Source: CAZCGA01 sp964498075
GTDB lineage: Bacteria > Desulfobacterota > Binatia > HRBIN30
NCBI GenBank assembly: GCA_964498075.1
Contig: CAZCGA010000192.1
Span: forward strand, 1 to 9,686
Length of the DNA stretch: 9,686 bases
Reading direction: 5' to 3'
Position 1 is the stretch's first letter, and every line of letters starts with the position of its first letter. This document shows, one piece after another, positions 1 through 5,782 of this stretch. Under the pieces are notes generated by a model, which saw only the letters and a program-made list of their open reading frames with translations, searched no databases and was not told the DNA's origin. The position numbers and the translations under genes were made by a program.

Positions 1-266
1 ACTTCCGCGGCGGCGCATTCGTCGCGCTGCACGGCTCCTGGAACGCGCGCGGCCGCAGAGGTTACGAGGTGGTCTTCCTGCCCTTTCGCGACGGGAAGCC
101 CGCGGGATGGTCGGAGCGTTTCCTGTGGGGCTGGTTCTCGTCGCCGGATCGGCGCGAGGTCTGGGGGCGCCCGGTCGGATTGCTGGTGGACCGGGACGGA
201 TCGCTCCTCGTCTCGCAGGACGGAAACGGAACGCTCTGGCGTGTCACTTACGTTGGAGGGAAGTGA
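1..266 (+). CDS. PQQ-dependent sugar dehydrogenase (sorbosone dehydrogenase type), C-terminal part
   Basis: The gene enters from the left edge; the first whole codon is at 3, leaving 87 visible residues. They contain the typical last blades of a soluble or periplasmic quinoprotein beta-propeller: an AFVALHGSWN stretch, then YEVVFLPFRDGKPAG, then VWGRPVGLLVDRDGSLLVSQD and a closing GTLWRVTY strand. In the family these segments form the last propeller blades of enzymes that oxidise sugars or sugar aldehydes with PQQ as cofactor. The PQQ and calcium ligands and any signal peptide lie outside the window. The stop overlaps the next start as ATGA (266-268), so the following small gene is probably co-translated. 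The family call is firm; the substrate cannot be deduced from this fragment. Confidence 0.85.
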   Translation, partial: FRGGAFVALHGSWNARGRRGYEVVFLPFRDGKPAGWSERFLWGWFSSPDRREVWGRPVGLLVDRDGSLLVSQDGNGTLWRVTYVGGK

Positions 267-538
267 TGAGCGAGAGAGCGACGATTGAGGTCAAGGCGGC
301 GGTTGCCACCGAGGGCTACGCCTTCGACGTGGTCGTTCGCGAGGGGAAATCCGAGACTCGCCATCGCGTCGCGCTCTCGGAGCAGGACCTGCGCCGCTTC
401 GGAGGCGGCCAGGCGGAACCGGCGGCGCTGGTGCGCGAATCGTTCCGCTTCCTTCTCGAGCGTGAGCCCAAGCGTGGGGTTCCCTTTTTGCCACCTCACG
501 CTGAGCGGGGCGAAACCCTATTCATCTCTGTACCCTAG
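266..538 (+). pseudogene. Small protein of unknown function, copy 1, truncated by the adjacent HTH gene
   Basis: The open frame gives 90 residues from ATG 266, which overlaps the upstream stop. Residues from IEVK to EREPK match the protein at 925-1227 at 46 of 63 positions by my hand alignment, sharing VVVREG, ETRHRV, RFGGG and ESFRFLLEREPK. The match stops abruptly at the lysine codon 470-472. The expected continuation (ILGRFEIGVITRYFPEY in copy 2) is missing. The last 21 residues are instead an out-of-frame reading of the neighbouring HTH gene, whose own frame is conserved from 474. I therefore read it as a 3'-truncated copy that may still be translated as a stable N-terminal domain. The many silent differences from copy 2 indicate an old pair. 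Family function is not known to me. Confidence 0.7.
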
Positions 539-920
539 AGAACTGGTGACCTGGGGAGACCACCTGAGGGCCCGCCGGCTGGAACTCGGGGTCCTGCAGA
601 AGGACCTCGCCAGGGAATGGAAGCTGGACCCCGCCACCGTGAACTACTGGGAACGGAATCGCTTCGCTCCCGTGCCACGCCACCTTCCTAGGGTCATCGA
701 ATTCCTCGGCTACGTCCCGTACAATCCCGACTGGACGTTGGCCGAGCGCATCCGGGCCCAGCGGGAGGCCCTGGGGTTTTCCCGCCAGCGGTTCGCCGTG
801 GCGCTCGGGGTGCACGAGGGCACGGTCCGCCGGTGGGAGTGGGGCTGGAGCGTGCCGAGCCCGAGGCTCGAGAAGCGCCTGAAGGCATTCCTCCGTTCGT
901 ACTTTCCGAGTCGCAGGTGA
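474..920 (+). CDS. Double helix-turn-helix (XRE-like) DNA-binding protein
   Basis: 148 residues from GTG 474. Two HTH modules lie in tandem: one at about 26-80 (GDHLRARRLELGVLQKDLA, then ATVNYWERNR) and a second at about 95-145 (ERIRAQREALGFSRQRFA, then GTVRRWEWG). The linker RVIEFLGYVPYNP is typical of a widespread family of small double-XRE proteins. I chose GTG 474 because the residues before the first HTH, FCHLTLSGAKP followed by YPREL, resemble the N-terminal signature I know for this family. The shorter start GTG 546 would discard it. No good ribosome-binding site precedes 474, so the start is uncertain. The gene lies between two paralogous small genes and truncates the first, which suggests it arrived as a unit. 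It is probably a transcriptional regulator; the target is unknown. Confidence 0.78.
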   Translation: MGFPFCHLTLSGAKPYSSLYPRELVTWGDHLRARRLELGVLQKDLAREWKLDPATVNYWERNRFAPVPRHLPRVIEFLGYVPYNPDWTLAERIRAQREALGFSRQRFAVALGVHEGTVRRWEWGWSVPSPRLEKRLKAFLRSYFPSRR

Positions 921-924
921 CCCG

Positions 925-1227
925 ATGAAGGCCGAGATCGACGTGAAGGCGCTCGAAGGCGTTGAAGGCCACGCCTTCCAGGTCGTGGTCCGCGAGGGGC
1001 GTGAGGAGACCCGGCACCGGGTGACCGTCAGCGAGGAGGACCTCGGGAGGTTTGGGGGCGGAAAGGTCGGGCCGGCCGCCCTCGTGAAAGAGTCGTTTCG
1101 GTTCCTCCTGGAACGCGAACCGAAGGAGGCAATCCTGGGAAGGTTCGAGATCGGCGTCATCACCCGGTACTTCCCGGAGTACTCGAAGGAGATCGTGGCG
1201 CGGCTGGGAGGGGGTGGCTGCGGGTGA
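925..1227 (+). CDS. Small conserved protein of unknown function, copy 2 (intact)
   Basis: 100 residues from ATG 925, four bases after the HTH stop. It is the intact paralog of the gene at 266: a short beta-rich front (EIDVKAL, then AFQVVVREG), a polar ETRHRVTVSEEDL segment, a RFGGGKVGPAALVKESFRFLLEREPKEA helix region, and a tail (ILGRFEIGVITRYFPEYSKEI) that the first copy lacks. There is no signal peptide, membrane segment or cysteine pair in the conserved part, so it is probably cytoplasmic. The last residues (GGGGCG) look like unconserved read-through to the stop. Its position behind a PQQ dehydrogenase and beside an HTH protein does not reveal a role. I recognise the pattern as recurring but assign no function. 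Confidence 0.72.
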   Translation: MKAEIDVKALEGVEGHAFQVVVREGREETRHRVTVSEEDLGRFGGGKVGPAALVKESFRFLLEREPKEAILGRFEIGVITRYFPEYSKEIVARLGGGGCG

Positions 1228-1366
1228 AGGGGTGCGCGGTCGAGACCAGCACTTGTGGGTGGCGCATTCCGAATTTCCCTTCGAAAACATGAAATCGCGT
1301 AGGCTTGCTGCTCAGCGAAGAGCCGCCAAATCTGTTGCCGAACACGTTGTCGGGGGCCGTTCGAAC

Positions 1367-1403
1367 TGTGCATGGCTGCCTGATTGGGAATTCGCCATGC
1401 ACA
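1367..1403. repeat. Inverted repeat, 10-base perfect arms, 17-base spacer
   Basis: Arms TGTGCATGGC (1367-1376) and GCCATGCACA (1394-1403) are exact reverse complements. After a 2x2 mismatch the stem can resume outside with TTCGA (1360-1364) against TTGAA (1406-1410), one pair being G-U. No T-run follows on either strand, so it is not a classic terminator. It could be a regulatory hairpin or a fold left by a mobile element. Confidence 0.55.
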
Positions 1404-1461
1404 CGTTGAAAGCCCTCCTTAGTCCGTCAACTTTATTGCGGCCCGCTTGGCATATGCGCCC

Positions 1462-1491
1462 TGAACGCGGACAACCAGTCCACCGCGTTCA
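1462..1491. repeat. Inverted repeat, 9-base perfect arms, 12-base loop
   Basis: Arms TGAACGCGG (1462-1470) and CCGCGTTCA (1483-1491) are exact reverse complements, giving a GC-rich hairpin in either RNA strand. It lies about 90 bases past the 3' end of the minus-strand operon and could act as a barrier or 3' stabiliser for that transcript. There is no following T-tract. Confidence 0.5.
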
Positions 1492-1583
1492 AGCCGGTTT
1501 GCCGCGCGGGAGAGGGAAGTATGCGCGTAAGCTTCCTCTCCTGGTCTACAGGGTCCAGGGCCCCGATCCCGTCGATCGACTTC

Positions 1584-2363
1584 CTAGTCCCTTGGTCGAC
1601 GAGGGACGAACGCGGAAGTACGACGCACATACTCGCCGTAACCCGGCTTCGAACGAGTCAGATGTGCTTCCAGCATCGTCACTCCGGACACCCTGAGCAG
1701 CAGGAACGTCATCAGCGCCGGCGAAAGGACGGTCGCCCATCCCAGCGGCTCATCGACGGCGCACAGCCAGAATCCCCACCAGAGGACCGTTTCGCCGAAG
1801 TAGTTGGGATGGCGGCTCCAGCGCCACAGGCCCGTGTCGAGCGCCTTGCCGCGTCTGGCGGGGTCGCGCCGAAACGATTGCAGCTGCCAGTCGGCCACAG
1901 CCTCGATCAGGAAGCCGGCCGTGAAGATCAAGAGACCGGCCAGGTCGGTCCCCGTGATGCGATCGGGGGCGACGGCTGCAGAGGCAAGCTGCAGGGGCGA
2001 TGAGATGAACAAGGCGAGACAGCCCTGCAGCAGGAATACTTGGAAGAAGCTGACCCACCAGTACCGCTCAGGACCATAGTGTTGGCGGAAGCGCGCATAC
2101 CGTGGGTCCTCGGGCTTGCCGCGGCTGCGGAGAAGCAGGTGCAGCCAGAGCCGCAACGCCCAGGTCGCCACCAGGACGAGAAGCAGAGTCTTTGCCGGCG
2201 TCAGGCCGGTCCGCGCCGCCGTATGAACGGTGACCAGCAGGAACGAAATCGACCACCAGGGGTCGACGATGCTGACGTCGCGCCGGTACACGCTGACCAG
2301 CCAGAGCAGGGTCATCAGACCGAGCACCAGCGTGACGTTCCATCCCAGGAGCGAGAGGGTCAC
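1584..2363 (-). CDS. DUF1295 membrane protein (steroid 5-alpha-reductase-like)
   Basis: 259 residues, last gene of the minus-strand operon. GTG 2363 is chosen because it overlaps the upstream acyltransferase stop as GTGA and has GGAG six bases before it. Several hydrophobic segments fit an integral membrane protein with roughly 6 to 7 helices (for example about 7-25, 38-52, 57-78, 104-130, 141-158, 192-203, 210-228). Diagnostic motifs are SIVDPWW (31-37), ADWQLQSF (157-164) and SRHPNYFGET (183-192). The last is the conserved C-terminal cofactor-binding region of the family, followed by GYGEYVRRTSAFVP near the end. Relatives reduce double bonds or methylate lipids, but the substrate of bacterial DUF1295 proteins is largely unassigned. 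Its place after a phospholipid acyltransferase suggests a membrane-lipid role (inference). Confidence 0.88.
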   Translation of the reverse strand: MTLSLLGWNVTLVLGLMTLLWLVSVYRRDVSIVDPWWSISFLLVTVHTAARTGLTPAKTLLLVLVATWALRLWLHLLLRSRGKPEDPRYARFRQHYGPERYWWVSFFQVFLLQGCLALFISSPLQLASAAVAPDRITGTDLAGLLIFTAGFLIEAVADWQLQSFRRDPARRGKALDTGLWRWSRHPNYFGETVLWWGFWLCAVDEPLGWATVLSPALMTFLLLRVSGVTMLEAHLTRSKPGYGEYVRRTSAFVPRRPRD

Positions 2364-3415
2364 GCCGATCTCCGGATGTCGCCCGACGACTGGGAAATCC
2401 ATCCGTCCATCTCGGCCCACCGCTCGAAGAGCCACTCACCACGGCCGCTTGCCGGAATAGCCCCGGCGGCGAATCGCCGAAGCCGTACCCGAATCGATCG
2501 GCCCACGAGGGCCCCCCTCCAGAACCTGGCGAACGTGGCGGCACCCTCGAGCCCGGTGTGCTCGAGCAGGACGAGGTCGACCCCGGGTGCCGCCTCGAGC
2601 AGCGCAAGGGGTCCCCCGAGCCGCGGGGGCAGGACGTTGCGGAAGCGGGAAGCGATGGACGCGAGCCCGTCCAGTTTTCCATCTCGGAGCGCCACGACGG
2701 CGCGGCCGAGTTTGTCTTCCGTGTACCGGGTTCCCTCCGGATAGATGAGGACGGCCGAGCGCTTGTCGAGGTTTCCGGCGAGCTGCGCGATCGCGTCCAC
2801 CTCGGTCTGGCTTCGGGCCGCCCTTCTATCGACGAACACATTGGGAAGGCGTCTCCCGACGATGTCTAGGCAGGGGTCCCAGAGCAGCTCGCGCTTGAGC
2901 ACATAGCGAAGCAGAAGCCGATTGGGATTGGCGACGAGGGCTGCCGCCAACACCGTGTCGGCCGTGCTGGCGTGGCGCACGAAGAGGAGGAAGGGGCCAC
3001 TCCGGGCGAGTTCCAGCCCCTCCACCTCGACCTTCGCCGAGAACAGCCAGACGCTGCCCTTGAACAGCGCCGCGGTCCACCAGCGCTGCAGGGCGGTGTT
3101 GGAATCGAGGTAGCGACGGGAACCACCGATGCGACCGCCCAAGGTGACGATCCAGAGCAGCGTCGCGATCAGGACGCCCGCCACCTCGCAAGCGAGGTAG
3201 AGGGCAAAGAATCCGAGAGCGCGCGTCCGGGGCCAGGTACGCGCGTGTCCACTCGCAACGTCGATTGCGAAGGTCACGAGAATCCACACGGGCAATCCGA
3301 TAAAGCACAACAGGGCGAGCCCCAGGTACAGGGGCACGCTAAGGGCCCGGCGCGACCATATCGAAGCGATCGATTCGTGGCGCCGTCCGCTCGCTGCCTG
3401 TGCGTTCCCGGTCAT
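2360..3415 (-). CDS. plsC: 1-acyl-sn-glycerol-3-phosphate acyltransferase-like protein (PlsC family)
   Basis: 351 residues from ATG 3415, which overlaps the DUF2177 stop as ATGA; GGAGG lies two bases upstream. The N-terminal part carries two long hydrophobic stretches (about 28-52 and 66-92), a membrane anchor. The acyltransferase domain follows with both catalytic signatures: H148-A-S-T-A-D153 (the HX4D motif) and YPEGTR (225-230, the EGTR phosphate-binding block), plus FVDRR near 194-198 between them. The family transfers an acyl chain to the sn-2 position of lysophosphatidate at the inner membrane. At 351 residues it is longer than typical housekeeping PlsC (about 240), owing to the anchor and a C-terminal extension. 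This suggests a specialised acyltransferase rather than the essential copy, and acceptor specificity could differ. Its stop overlaps the DUF1295 start. Confidence 0.87.
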   Translation of the reverse strand: MTGNAQAASGRRHESIASIWSRRALSVPLYLGLALLCFIGLPVWILVTFAIDVASGHARTWPRTRALGFFALYLACEVAGVLIATLLWIVTLGGRIGGSRRYLDSNTALQRWWTAALFKGSVWLFSAKVEVEGLELARSGPFLLFVRHASTADTVLAAALVANPNRLLLRYVLKRELLWDPCLDIVGRRLPNVFVDRRAARSQTEVDAIAQLAGNLDKRSAVLIYPEGTRYTEDKLGRAVVALRDGKLDGLASIASRFRNVLPPRLGGPLALLEAAPGVDLVLLEHTGLEGAATFARFWRGALVGRSIRVRLRRFAAGAIPASGRGEWLFERWAEMDGWISQSSGDIRRSA

Positions 3416-3849
3416 TTCCTCCGCCTGAGAACAAGGGTGTGTGCGAGTTTTCCTGCGAACCCGGCGATGGCGGTGAGCACGATTCCCCAGCCAATATCGA
3501 TGGGCACGAGCAGTGCCGGCCAGTCCCTCACGACGGCCCAGTTCGTGAGCTCATAGGTGGCGTAGGTGACGAGACCGAGCGCCGCGCCGCGCACAAACGC
3601 GGAGAACGGGCTGCTGGAACCGATGACCGCGTACACGACGACGACGATGATATACAGGACGTAGAATAGCGCGGCCGCGGGCCAGAGCACCTCCGCGCGC
3701 TTGAGCGGTCCGAGCATGGAATCGTAGAGGCCCCGCGCGACCACGCCGAGCCATGTCACATCGAGCACCAGCATCGTCGTAGCGACCGCGGCCGTCGCCG
3801 CCGCGATCGCGAGGGCGGATCCTGGGCGGCTCTGGCGAGTTTCGCTCAT
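3412..3849 (-). CDS. DUF2177 family membrane protein
   Basis: 145 residues from ATG 3849, overlapping the photolyase stop as ATGA. Four hydrophobic helices are visible at about 13-35, 54-76, 84-105 and 113-136. Family marks are LDVTWLGVV in helix 1, YELTNWAVVRDWP between helices 3 and 4, and VPIDIGWG at the start of helix 4. DUF2177 proteins are small inner-membrane proteins of unknown function. I know them as recurrent neighbours of photolyase, lipocalin and DUF1295 genes in light- or singlet-oxygen-responsive clusters, which matches this context. A role in membrane protection or in handling photo-oxidised lipids is inference only. Confidence 0.85.
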   Translation of the reverse strand: MSETRQSRPGSALAIAAATAAVATTMLVLDVTWLGVVARGLYDSMLGPLKRAEVLWPAAALFYVLYIIVVVVYAVIGSSSPFSAFVRGAALGLVTYATYELTNWAVVRDWPALLVPIDIGWGIVLTAIAGFAGKLAHTLVLRRRK

Positions 3850-5312
3850 GGCGCCGCGCCCGCCCTGTCCCCTGGCGCCGCCCCGGATCCGGCGCCACGC
3901 TTCAGGTGTCGGGCCGCCACCGCCAGGAACCGCTCCCGCGCGAAGCGGTGCTCGATGATGGGAGCTGGATAGTCCTCCCCCAGACGAACGCCGGCGGCGC
4001 GCAGCACGGCGTCGGGAGCCTCCCACGGGCCGTGAATGTACCGGGCCGGCATCCGCCCCAGCTCCGGCACCCAGCGGCGGACATAGTCGCCCTCTGGATC
4101 GAACTTCTCCCCCTGTGTGACTGGGTTGAAGATCCGGAAGTACGGCTGCGCGTCGCAGCCACAGCCGGCCGACCACTGCCAGCCCGCGTTGTTCTGCGCC
4201 CAGTCTCCGTCGGTGAGGTACTTCATGTAGTGGGCCTCGCCGCGCCGGTAGTCGATGAGCAGATGCTTGGTCAGGAAGCTCGCGGAGATCATGCGCGCGC
4301 GGTTGTGGACGAAGCCCTCGCCGAGGAGCTGGCGGGCAGCGGCGTCCACGACGGGATATCCCGTCGTGCCGAGCACCCAGGCCTGCCACAGTGCTTTGTC
4401 CCACTTCCAGGGGAAGCCCGCGAAGGCGGGACGAAAGGGCTTCTCCAGCAGCTCCGGCCGGTCCCACAGCGTACTGTGGGTGAACTCGCGCCAGACGAGC
4501 TCGTTCAGGAAGGATCGTGCCGCCGTGGTTCCGTCGAGAGCGTTCTTGACCGCGGACCACACCTGGCGCGCGGAGATCGTGCCGAACTTGAGGTCCGCCG
4601 ACAGTCTGCTCGTGCCAGCGAGGTCCATTCGATCGCGGTGTTCTGGATACGCAGCCGCAGCATCTTTCAAGAACCGCCGCAGCCGCGCCTTCGCAGCCTG
4701 CTCTCCTCCGGGCAAGATGGCCGCATGGCGCTCGATGCCGAGCGCTTCGCAAGTCGGAATCGCGCTCACACGGGCTCGGATTTCCTTCGGCACCGGTGGC
4801 AACGCGCGCGGCGGCGGCAGCGGTTTGCCGATCATTGCCGTCTGGCGAAACACTCGGGCAAACTGGCTGAACACCGAATAGGGATTTCCGGCTCCCGTTC
4901 GCAAGGTGCCGGGCGGCAAGAGTGTTTCGCCCTCGTATAGCTCGAACGTGGCACCGAGGGCCTCTCGTACACGCCAGTCGCGCTCGCGCGCGAAGGGTTC
5001 GACCCATCGCTGGGCGACCACGCGATCGGCTTTCCATTCTCGAAAGAGATGTGGGACCACCTCCACGCTCTTGCCCGAGACGACGACGAGGCGTGAGCCT
5101 CGCTCTGCAAGATCGGCTTCGAGCGCGCGGAGCGAGTCAAGGAGGAACTGCATGCGGTGGGGCAGCTCGCGCGCGCGGGCGGGTGCGAAGAAATAGGGGT
5201 CGAGCACGAACAGGGGGATGACCTCGCCGGTGTCGATCGCATCCCGGAGCGGCGCATGGTCCGAGATGCGCAGGTCCTTGCCGCGGAACCAGACGATGGT
5301 CCTCGTCTTCAC
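3846..5312 (-). CDS. phrB: Deoxyribodipyrimidine photolyase (class I CPD photolyase)
   Basis: 488 residues from GTG 5312, which overlaps the DCC gene stop as GTGA. An upstream GTG would add 20 unconserved residues and lie deep in the neighbour. The N-terminal antenna-chromophore domain (about 3-130) starts with TIVWFRGKDLRISDH. The C-terminal FAD domain (about 205-470) carries FLNELVWREF (268-277), TTGYPVVDAAARQL (316-329), HNRARM (336-341) and the hallmark DGDWAQNNAGWQW (368-380), which includes FAD-contacting residues and an electron-transfer tryptophan. The enzyme uses near-UV/blue light to split cyclobutane pyrimidine dimers in DNA. Length and motifs are those of a complete class I enzyme; a cryptochrome is possible but less likely. 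Control from the divergent B12-type regulator would couple repair capacity to light. Confidence 0.96.
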   Translation of the reverse strand: MKTRTIVWFRGKDLRISDHAPLRDAIDTGEVIPLFVLDPYFFAPARARELPHRMQFLLDSLRALEADLAERGSRLVVVSGKSVEVVPHLFREWKADRVVAQRWVEPFARERDWRVREALGATFELYEGETLLPPGTLRTGAGNPYSVFSQFARVFRQTAMIGKPLPPPRALPPVPKEIRARVSAIPTCEALGIERHAAILPGGEQAAKARLRRFLKDAAAAYPEHRDRMDLAGTSRLSADLKFGTISARQVWSAVKNALDGTTAARSFLNELVWREFTHSTLWDRPELLEKPFRPAFAGFPWKWDKALWQAWVLGTTGYPVVDAAARQLLGEGFVHNRARMISASFLTKHLLIDYRRGEAHYMKYLTDGDWAQNNAGWQWSAGCGCDAQPYFRIFNPVTQGEKFDPEGDYVRRWVPELGRMPARYIHGPWEAPDAVLRAAGVRLGEDYPAPIIEHRFARERFLAVAARHLKRGAGSGAAPGDRAGAAP

Positions 5313-5782
5313 CTGGGACCCGCCTGCACCGAGGGCGGTTTGGTGTGGAGCGCGCAGGCGCCATCCACGCATCGACCGGTGAGCCGGAGTCGATTCTTGG
5401 CGAACGCGTGGTAGGAGACATCGAGAAGCTGCGCGATGCCGGGCAGACGCGTCAGCGCCACCAGCGGAGCGAAGCCGACGGCGGCGTACAGGCGCCGAAA
5501 CACCTNNNNNNNNNNGACGAGCGTGCCGTCAGGCAGGCGACCATGAATCCGGTCCATCAGAGCTTGCCACGTCACGCCAACCGAGGACGGGTCGAAGCCC
5601 TCGGCGGCGATATCGACGAATCGGATCCGCTCGTGACGGTCGCGGCGTCTGAGCATTCCAATCTCTTGCGTGCAGAGCGGGCACTCGCCGTCGTAGAAGA
5701 CTTCGATGTCGAAGTCGGCCTCCGCCTGTTCCGCGACAGCCTTCGACACCCGCCGCTGCCGTTCCTCACGGGGAGTGGACAT
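5309..5782 (-). CDS. DCC family (DUF393) thiol-disulfide oxidoreductase-like protein
   Basis: About 157 residues from ATG 5782, chosen because GGAGG lies six bases upstream; this start overlaps the SRPBCC gene by 17 bases. The defining motif is FYDGECPLC (29-37), with a C34-P-L-C37 pair in a thioredoxin-like strand-turn-helix. A conserved VFRRLYAAVGF block and a C-terminal VSYHAFAKNRLRLTG follow, as usual for the family. Ten Ns (5506-5515) hide three whole codons and the first base of a fourth. The frame is continuous across them, so the gap length is probably right. Family members are presumed thiol redox proteins of unassigned partner. An extra cysteine pair near the C terminus (GRCVDGAC) is noticeable and could be redox-active or bind metal. 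The stop overlaps the photolyase start. Confidence 0.85.
   Translation of the reverse strand: MSTPREERQRRVSKAVAEQAEADFDIEVFYDGECPLCTQEIGMLRRRDRHERIRFVDIAAEGFDPSSVGVTWQALMDRIHGRLPDGTLVXXXXVFRRLYAAVGFAPLVALTRLPGIAQLLDVSYHAFAKNRLRLTGRCVDGACALHTKPPSVQAGPR
5506..5515. other. Assembly gap (10 Ns) inside the DCC gene
   Basis: Ten undetermined bases. Both flanks read in the same frame of the DCC protein: codons up to GTC before the gap, then NAG GTG TTT CGG after it. A true length of 10, or 10 plus a multiple of 3, keeps the gene intact. A GxE residue pattern would be usual here before VFRRL. Confidence 0.98.

Larger units (their letters stand above)
1228..1583. other. Gene-free gap between convergent transcription units
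   Basis: I find no convincing gene in these 356 bases. Open frames that cross it on either strand show no recognisable domain and run as shadows into the flanking genes. Base composition is less GC-rich and more irregular than the neighbours. The region sits between the plus-strand cluster ending at 1227 and the minus-strand operon ending at 1584, so terminators for both would be expected. It contains two strong inverted repeats, listed separately, but neither is followed by a T-tract. It may also hold decayed sequence from an old insertion. Confidence 0.6.

Noticed and set aside
488..536. Promoter for the HTH gene (TTGCCA near 488, TACCCT near 531)
   Set aside because: Spacing is wrong for these boxes, and the stretch is better explained as the coding N terminus of the HTH protein.
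1462..1491. Rho-independent terminator
   Set aside because: The hairpin is good but no T-run follows on either strand.
1355..1500. Possible integron attC site or tRNA (TTCGAAC resembles a T-loop; imperfect stems)
   Set aside because: The stem around TTCGAAC does not pair as a T-arm, no cloverleaf can be built, and the attC core boxes RYYYAAC/GTTRRRY are not present at the stem ends.
1214..1696. Plus-strand open frame of 160 codons across the gap
   Set aside because: No recognisable domain, no good start, and its second part is antisense to the DUF1295 coding region.
3906..4940. Long plus-strand open frame of 344 codons
   Set aside because: Entirely antisense to the photolyase, whose motifs are unmistakable; long antisense frames are common in high-GC genes.
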